From Streptosporangiaceae bacterium (GTDB taxonomy: Bacteria > Actinomycetota > Actinomycetes > Streptosporangiales > Streptosporangiaceae), in assembly GCA_030043395.1 (NCBI GenBank), contig JASHXW010000146.1, positions 1 to 9,510 of the forward strand: a stretch of DNA of 9,510 bases, written 5' to 3'. Shown in pieces: positions 6,591 through 9,510 of this stretch. The stretch's first letter is position 1, and the number at the start of each line of letters is the position of its first letter. The notes under the pieces are model-generated. The model saw only the letters and a program-made list of their open reading frames with translations, searched no databases and had not been told where the DNA came from. The position numbers and the translations under genes are program-made.

Positions 6591-6608
6591 TGAGCCTGAC
6601 TCCTCAGC
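6589..6608. terminator. Small hairpin between convergent genes, possible weak bidirectional terminator
   Basis: GCTGAG (6589-6594) and CTCAGC (6603-6608) pair perfectly around an 8-base loop, and GCTCAGC (6561-6567) can pair with GCTGAGC (6589-6595) instead. The element sits at the junction of the ABC operon and the repressor gene. There is no T tract on either side, so termination is only suggested by position. Confidence 0.3.
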
Positions 6609-7638
6609 CCGAGCGGCGACGGCGCGGCGGCGCCGCGCTGGCCCGGACGACGAGGTCGGGCTGGATCGGCACCGACGGGACGAGCCCGTCCGCGCCCGAG
6701 ATGCGATCCATCAGCATGTGCACGGCGCGCCGGCCGAGCTCGCCGAAGTCCTGGCGGACCGTGGTCAGCGGCGGAGGGAAGAACGGGGCTTCCGGGATGT
6801 CGTCGAAGCCGACGACGCTGACGTCTTCGGGAACGTTGCGGCCACGCTCCGCGAGTGCGCGCAGCAGGCCTAGTGCCATCTGGTCGTTCGCGCACATGAC
6901 CGCCGTGACGTCGGGTACCGCTGCGAGCCCGTGGCCGGCCTCGTAACCCGAGCGCGCCGACCAGTCACCGAACACCATCGGGGGCACAGGCGCGCCCGCG
7001 CGCTCCAGGGTCTTGCGCCAGCCGGCGGCGCGCTCCGCGGCGTCCAGCCACGCCTGCGGGCCGGCCAGGTGATGGACCGTCTGGTGACCGAGGTCCAGCA
7101 GGTACTGCGTGGCACGCGCCGCGCCGGCCTCGTTGTCGACCGTCACCGACGGCAGCGGGGCGCCGAGCCCGCACTTGATCGCGACCAGTGGGACGTTCGT
7201 CTTGAGGTTGATCAGCGCCTCGACGGCGGCGATCTGCGGCGCGACCACGACGATGCCCTCGACGGCCTGGCCGAGGAACCGCTCGAAAGCCTCGTGCAGC
7301 GAGGTACGGTCGAAGGCCTCCAGCCTGGCGATCGCGACCATGTACTCCGGCGGAGCGGCGCGCTCCAGGCCATACAGCATCGAGGACGGGCCGTAGAGCG
7401 TGCTGTCGACGCTGATCACGCCGATCACGTTGGTCTTACCGGTGGCGAGCGTGCGCGCAGCCGCGTTCGGCCGGTAGCCGAGGTCGCGAATCGCGGCGAG
7501 CACGCCGGCCCGGGTCTTCGCGCTGACATGCGGGTGATCGTTCAGGACCCTGGAGACTGTCTGATGCGATACGCCAGCCAGCCTGGCCACATCGGCCATC
7601 AACGGCCGGGCGGCCTGACTGCTTTCGGTCGGCGTCAC
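6604..7638 (-). CDS. LacI-family transcriptional repressor, probable pentose regulator
   Basis: DNA-binding repressor with an N-terminal helix-turn-helix and a C-terminal sugar-binding core, 344 residues from the chosen start. The HTH is MADVARLAGVSHQTVSRVLN (14-33), followed by HVSAKTR (37-43), which is identical to the same stretch in E. coli LacI. The hinge helix lies near RPNAAARTLA. The core has the usual family features, including NDQMALGLL and VVGFDDIPEAPFFPPPLTTVRQ. I chose the GTG at 7638 because GAGGGGGG lies four bases upstream and the HTH follows at the usual distance. An ATG at 7689 would add 17 residues with no visible ribosome site. The neighbours and four matching operators suggest control of arabinose/xylose genes; the inducer is unknown. 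The region after HTH residue 60 uses normal codons, with no sign of damage. Confidence 0.92.
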   Translation of the reverse strand: MTPTESSQAARPLMADVARLAGVSHQTVSRVLNDHPHVSAKTRAGVLAAIRDLGYRPNAAARTLATGKTNVIGVISVDSTLYGPSSMLYGLERAAPPEYMVAIARLEAFDRTSLHEAFERFLGQAVEGIVVVAPQIAAVEALINLKTNVPLVAIKCGLGAPLPSVTVDNEAGAARATQYLLDLGHQTVHHLAGPQAWLDAAERAAGWRKTLERAGAPVPPMVFGDWSARSGYEAGHGLAAVPDVTAVMCANDQMALGLLRALAERGRNVPEDVSVVGFDDIPEAPFFPPPLTTVRQDFGELGRRAVHMLMDRISGADGLVPSVPIQPDLVVRASAAPPRRRRSG

Positions 7639-7698
7639 ACTGCCCCCCTCGAATCCAGCACACCCGGTTCCAATGGACATCCCGCGCATTACTGTCTG

Positions 7699-7728
7699 GC
7701 GCTCACATCCGGGCGACCGGTGATGTGA
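7699..7728. promoter_or_regulatory. Inverted repeat and operator half-site in front of the repressor gene
   Basis: GCGCTCACAT (7699-7708) matches one half of the LacI-type operator; the other half is degenerate. Part of it also forms an inverted repeat, TCACATC (7703-7709) with GATGTGA (7722-7728). The inner CGG/CCG pairs around a GCGA loop. The element lies just downstream of the repressor's -10, so it could serve autoregulation. Tentative. Confidence 0.35.
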
Positions 7729-7734
7729 CGCTTA

Positions 7735-7740
7735 ATCATA
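7735..7740 (-). promoter_or_regulatory. -10 element of the repressor promoter
   Basis: TATGAT on the minus strand is a near-consensus -10, placing transcription start near 7728 and giving a leader of about 90 bases to the GTG at 7638. The hexamer 17 bases upstream (TGTGGC) is a poor -35, so an activator or an extended -10 may be involved. Confidence 0.45.
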
Positions 7741-7761
7741 CCGTGACCAAACACCTGGCCA

Positions 7762-7783
7762 CAGAGGTAGCGAGTCACCTCTG
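7762..7783. promoter_or_regulatory. Inverted repeat CAGAGGT-8-ACCTCTG
   Basis: Perfect 7-base arms (7762-7768 and 7777-7783) are separated by eight bases; with a two-base bulge the pairing extends outward through GCCA/TGGC. It lies just upstream of the repressor's -10. It does not resemble the LacI-type operator, so it may bind a different regulator. A terminator role is unlikely, as no T tract follows on either strand. Confidence 0.4.
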
Positions 7784-7841
7784 GCGTGCGACCAGCGCTC
7801 CGGGGTCCACATGAGCTTATGCGAGTTTGTTAGGACGAAAA

Positions 7842-7871
7842 TTGGCATGATCTGCTAGCAAACACTAGCTA
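7842..7871 (+). promoter_or_regulatory. Probable xylB promoter
   Basis: TTGGCA (7842-7847) and TAGCTA (7866-7871) are 18 bases apart. The operator 7874-7887 follows at once and would cover the transcription start near 7878, a standard arrangement for repression. The inverted repeat GCTAG (7854-7858)/CTAGC (7865-7869) overlaps the -10 and may be a second protein site. Confidence 0.45.
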
Positions 7872-7873
7872 TG

Positions 7874-7887
7874 TGTGAACGCTAACA
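7874..7887. promoter_or_regulatory. LacI-type operator in front of xylB
   Basis: TGTGAACGCTAACA matches 12 of 14 positions of the core at 3174-3187. It overlaps the expected transcription start of xylB and lies just upstream of its ribosome-binding site, so repressor binding would block initiation. Confidence 0.65.
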
Positions 7888-7898
7888 TGGGGAGTGCG

Positions 7899-9320
7899 AT
7901 GAGCGTGCTGGTAGCGGGGGTCGACTCGTCGACCCAGTCGTGCAAGGTCGTGATCCGCGACGCGGCCAGCGGCACGCTGGTCCGCTCGGGGCAGGCTGCG
8001 CATCCGCCGGGAACCGAGGTCGACCCGGTGCACTGGTGGCGCGCGCTGCAGTCTGCGGTCGCGCAGGCTGGCGACCTGGCCGATGTGGCCGCTGTCTCGG
8101 TGGCTGGCCAGCAACATGGAATGGTCTGCCTCGACGGCGACGGCGAGGTGGTCAGGCCAGCGCTGCTCTGGAACGACACCAGGTCGGCTGGCGCTGCCGC
8201 TGAACTGGTCGCCGAGCTTGGCGGCGGGGATGCAGCCAAGGGGGCGCTCGAGTGGGCCCGGGCGGTCGGCAGCGTACCGGTGGCCTCGTTCACGGTGACG
8301 AAACTGCGCTGGCTGGCCCAGCATGAGCCGGATGCCATGACGCGGACGGCTGCGGTCTGCCTGCCGCACGACTGGCTGACCTGGAAGCTGGCAGGCGGGA
8401 CAGGCCTCGGCGCGTTGCGCACCGACCGTGGCGACGCGAGCGGCACCGGCTACTGGTCGCCAGCTGACGGCAAGTACCGGCTGGACCTGCTGCGGCTGGC
8501 GAGCGGGCGGGATCTGGCCGTGCCGCCCGTGCTCGGCCCGGCCGAGGTCGCCGGCGAGGTGACCAGCCTCGCGGCCGGCGAGGGGACCGGCCATGTGCTT
8601 GGGCCGGGAACCGGGGACAACGCGGCGGCGGCGCTCGGGCTCGGCGCCGCGGCCGGCGACGTGGTCGTCTCGATCGGAACCTCGGGCACGGTGTTCGCCG
8701 TCAGCCCGGCGCCCACGGCTGACGCCAGCGGCGCGATCGCCGGGTTCGCCGACGCGACCGGGCAGTTCCTGCCGCTCGTGTGCACCCTCAACGCCGCCCG
8801 GGTCCTGGCATCGTTTGCCGCCATGCTGAGCGTCGACGTCGAGCAGCTCGCCAGGCTGGCCCTGGCGGCGGCGCCAGGTGCCGGCGGGCTGACCCTGGTG
8901 CCGTACCTGGAGGGTGAGCGAACTCCTAACCGGCCGGACGCGACTGGCACGCTGTTCGGCCTGACCGGGTCGAACGCGACACCCCAGAACTTGGCCAGGG
9001 CAGCGGTGGAAGGCATGCTGTGCGGTCTCGCCGACGGACTCGACGTCCTCCGGGAGGCTGGTGCCCCGGTCCGGCGGGTCCTGCTGATCGGCGGTGGTGC
9101 ACGTTCGGCGGCGGTGCGGGAGATCGCTCCTGCCGTGTTCGGAGTCGCAGTCGACGTGCCTGAACCGGGTGAGTACGTGGCGGACGGGGCGGCGCGGCAG
9201 GCCGCGTGGGTGCTCGCGGGCGGCAATGCGCCGCCTGAGTGGGCGGTCGGCACCACCGCGCGGTACGAGGCAGAGCCGCAGCCGCAGGTCAGGGAGCGAT
9301 ACGCCGCCGTCCGCGGGTGA
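7899..9320 (+). CDS. xylB: Xylulokinase
   Basis: FGGY-family kinase that phosphorylates D-xylulose to D-xylulose-5-phosphate with ATP, feeding the pentose phosphate pathway. The 473 residues are in the normal range of about 480-500. The N-terminus has the phosphate motif [11 protein letters not shown] (6-16). [13 protein letters not shown] and LLWNDTRS follow, as is typical of XylB rather than AraB or GlpK. The catalytic base is probably Asp240 in [13 protein letters not shown], followed by SIGTSG and the late adenosine motif LIGGGARS. I chose the ATG at 7899 because GGGGAG (7889-7894) precedes it; the in-frame GTG at 7875 and ATG at 7887 lie within or at the edge of the operator. The visible part contains no xylA, so the isomerase must lie elsewhere. 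It converges on the dehydrogenase gene with only five bases between the stops. Confidence 0.94.
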   Translation: MSVLVAGVDSSTQSCKVVIRDAASGTLVRSGQAAHPPGTEVDPVHWWRALQSAVAQAGDLADVAAVSVAGQQHGMVCLDGDGEVVRPALLWNDTRSAGAAAELVAELGGGDAAKGALEWARAVGSVPVASFTVTKLRWLAQHEPDAMTRTAAVCLPHDWLTWKLAGGTGLGALRTDRGDASGTGYWSPADGKYRLDLLRLASGRDLAVPPVLGPAEVAGEVTSLAAGEGTGHVLGPGTGDNAAAALGLGAAAGDVVVSIGTSGTVFAVSPAPTADASGAIAGFADATGQFLPLVCTLNAARVLASFAAMLSVDVEQLARLALAAAPGAGGLTLVPYLEGERTPNRPDATGTLFGLTGSNATPQNLARAAVEGMLCGLADGLDVLREAGAPVRRVLLIGGGARSAAVREIAPAVFGVAVDVPEPGEYVADGAARQAAWVLAGGNAPPEWAVGTTARYEAEPQPQVRERYAAVRG

Positions 9321-9325
9321 CGGGC

Positions 9326-9510
9326 TCAGGCGGGCTCGAGCAGCACCTTGACGGCGCCAGTGCGCCGCGAGTCCTTGATCGCGAGCACGGCCTCGGCCCA
9401 GCGGTCGAGCGGGAAGCGGTGCGTGATGACCGGAGTCAGGTCCAGGCCCGCCGCGATGAAGTCGAAGTAGTGCTCCATGGCGTGCTTGGCGACCCCTGCC
9501 ACCTCCTCGA
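9326..9510 (-). CDS. Zinc-type medium-chain alcohol/polyol dehydrogenase, C-terminal end (runs off right edge)
   Basis: Only the last 60 residues and the stop are visible. They read like the C-terminus of the medium-chain dehydrogenase/reductase superfamily: a HYFDFIAAGLDLTPVITHRF segment, then an amphipathic helix (LDRWAEAVLAIKDS) and the closing strand GAVKVLLEP. Members such as sorbitol, xylitol and threonine dehydrogenases oxidise alcohols with NAD(P). Next to xylB, a polyol dehydrogenase making xylulose would fit, but the cofactor and zinc sites are outside the window, so the substrate is a guess. The 3' end faces the xylB stop across five bases, and no terminator is visible between them. 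Confidence 0.7.
   Translation of the reverse strand, partial: EEVAGVAKHAMEHYFDFIAAGLDLTPVITHRFPLDRWAEAVLAIKDSRRTGAVKVLLEPA

Larger units (their letters stand above)
7639..7898. other. Divergent regulatory region between repressor and xylB
   Basis: About 260 gene-free bases. It carries the -10 of the repressor (7735-7740), an inverted repeat next to it (7703-7728), a second inverted repeat (7762-7783), the xylB promoter (7842-7871) with a GCTAG/CTAGC repeat (7854-7869), and the xylB operator (7874-7887). The stretch 7784-7840 shows nothing I recognise. Confidence 0.6.

Noticed and set aside
7869..8594. Open frames on the minus strand opposite xylB
   Set aside because: No family features; codon-phase shadows of a well-conserved xylulokinase.
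1..9510. tRNA, rRNA, CRISPR, insertion sequence or phage content
   Set aside because: No cloverleaf, repeat-spacer pattern, transposase, integrase or terminal inverted repeats were seen.

Overview
The window comes from a high-GC actinobacterium. The sequence is strongly GC-rich, third codon positions are mostly G or C, GTG starts are common, neighbouring genes join by 4-base GTGA overlaps, and the binding protein carries a Tat-type lipoprotein signal. The gene content is pentose catabolism plus a sugar ABC importer, most likely for L-arabinose and/or D-xylose. I cannot name the species.

Layout. (1) On the minus strand, read right to left from 2952 to 1: a HAD-superfamily phosphatase (2230-2952), L-ribulokinase araB (351-2090) and the N-terminal part of L-ribulose-5-phosphate 4-epimerase araD (1-354, running off the left edge). 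(2) A 419-base gene-free divergent region (2953-3371) with a good -35/-10 pair, a perfect 20-base palindrome of the LacI-operator type and a long leader. (3) A plus-strand ABC operon: lipoprotein sugar-binding protein (3372-4538), single permease (4665-5723) and single-domain ATPase (5720-6571). A strong hairpin with a tandem repeat lies between the binding protein and the permease. (4) A LacI-family repressor on the minus strand (6604-7638), convergent with the ABC operon. (5) A divergent regulatory region and then xylulokinase xylB on the plus strand (7899-9320). (6) The C-terminal end of a zinc-type medium-chain alcohol/polyol dehydrogenase on the minus strand (9326 to the right edge).

How it fits together. 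The ABC importer would bring in a pentose. AraB and AraD, with an isomerase AraA that is not in the window, turn L-arabinose into D-xylulose-5-phosphate. XylB makes the same product from D-xylulose. Four near-identical LacI-type operators, with core TGTKARCGCTMACR, lie at the 5' ends of araD, araB, the ABC operon and xylB. The LacI protein has a recognition helix very close to that of E. coli LacI, which binds the same core. The simplest reading is one local pentose regulon under one repressor.

No RNA genes, transposons, prophage or CRISPR were seen. The protein families are ordinary. The interest is in the regulatory architecture: operators inside coding starts, the intercistronic hairpin that can pair two ways, and extra inverted repeats in the repressor-xylB gap.
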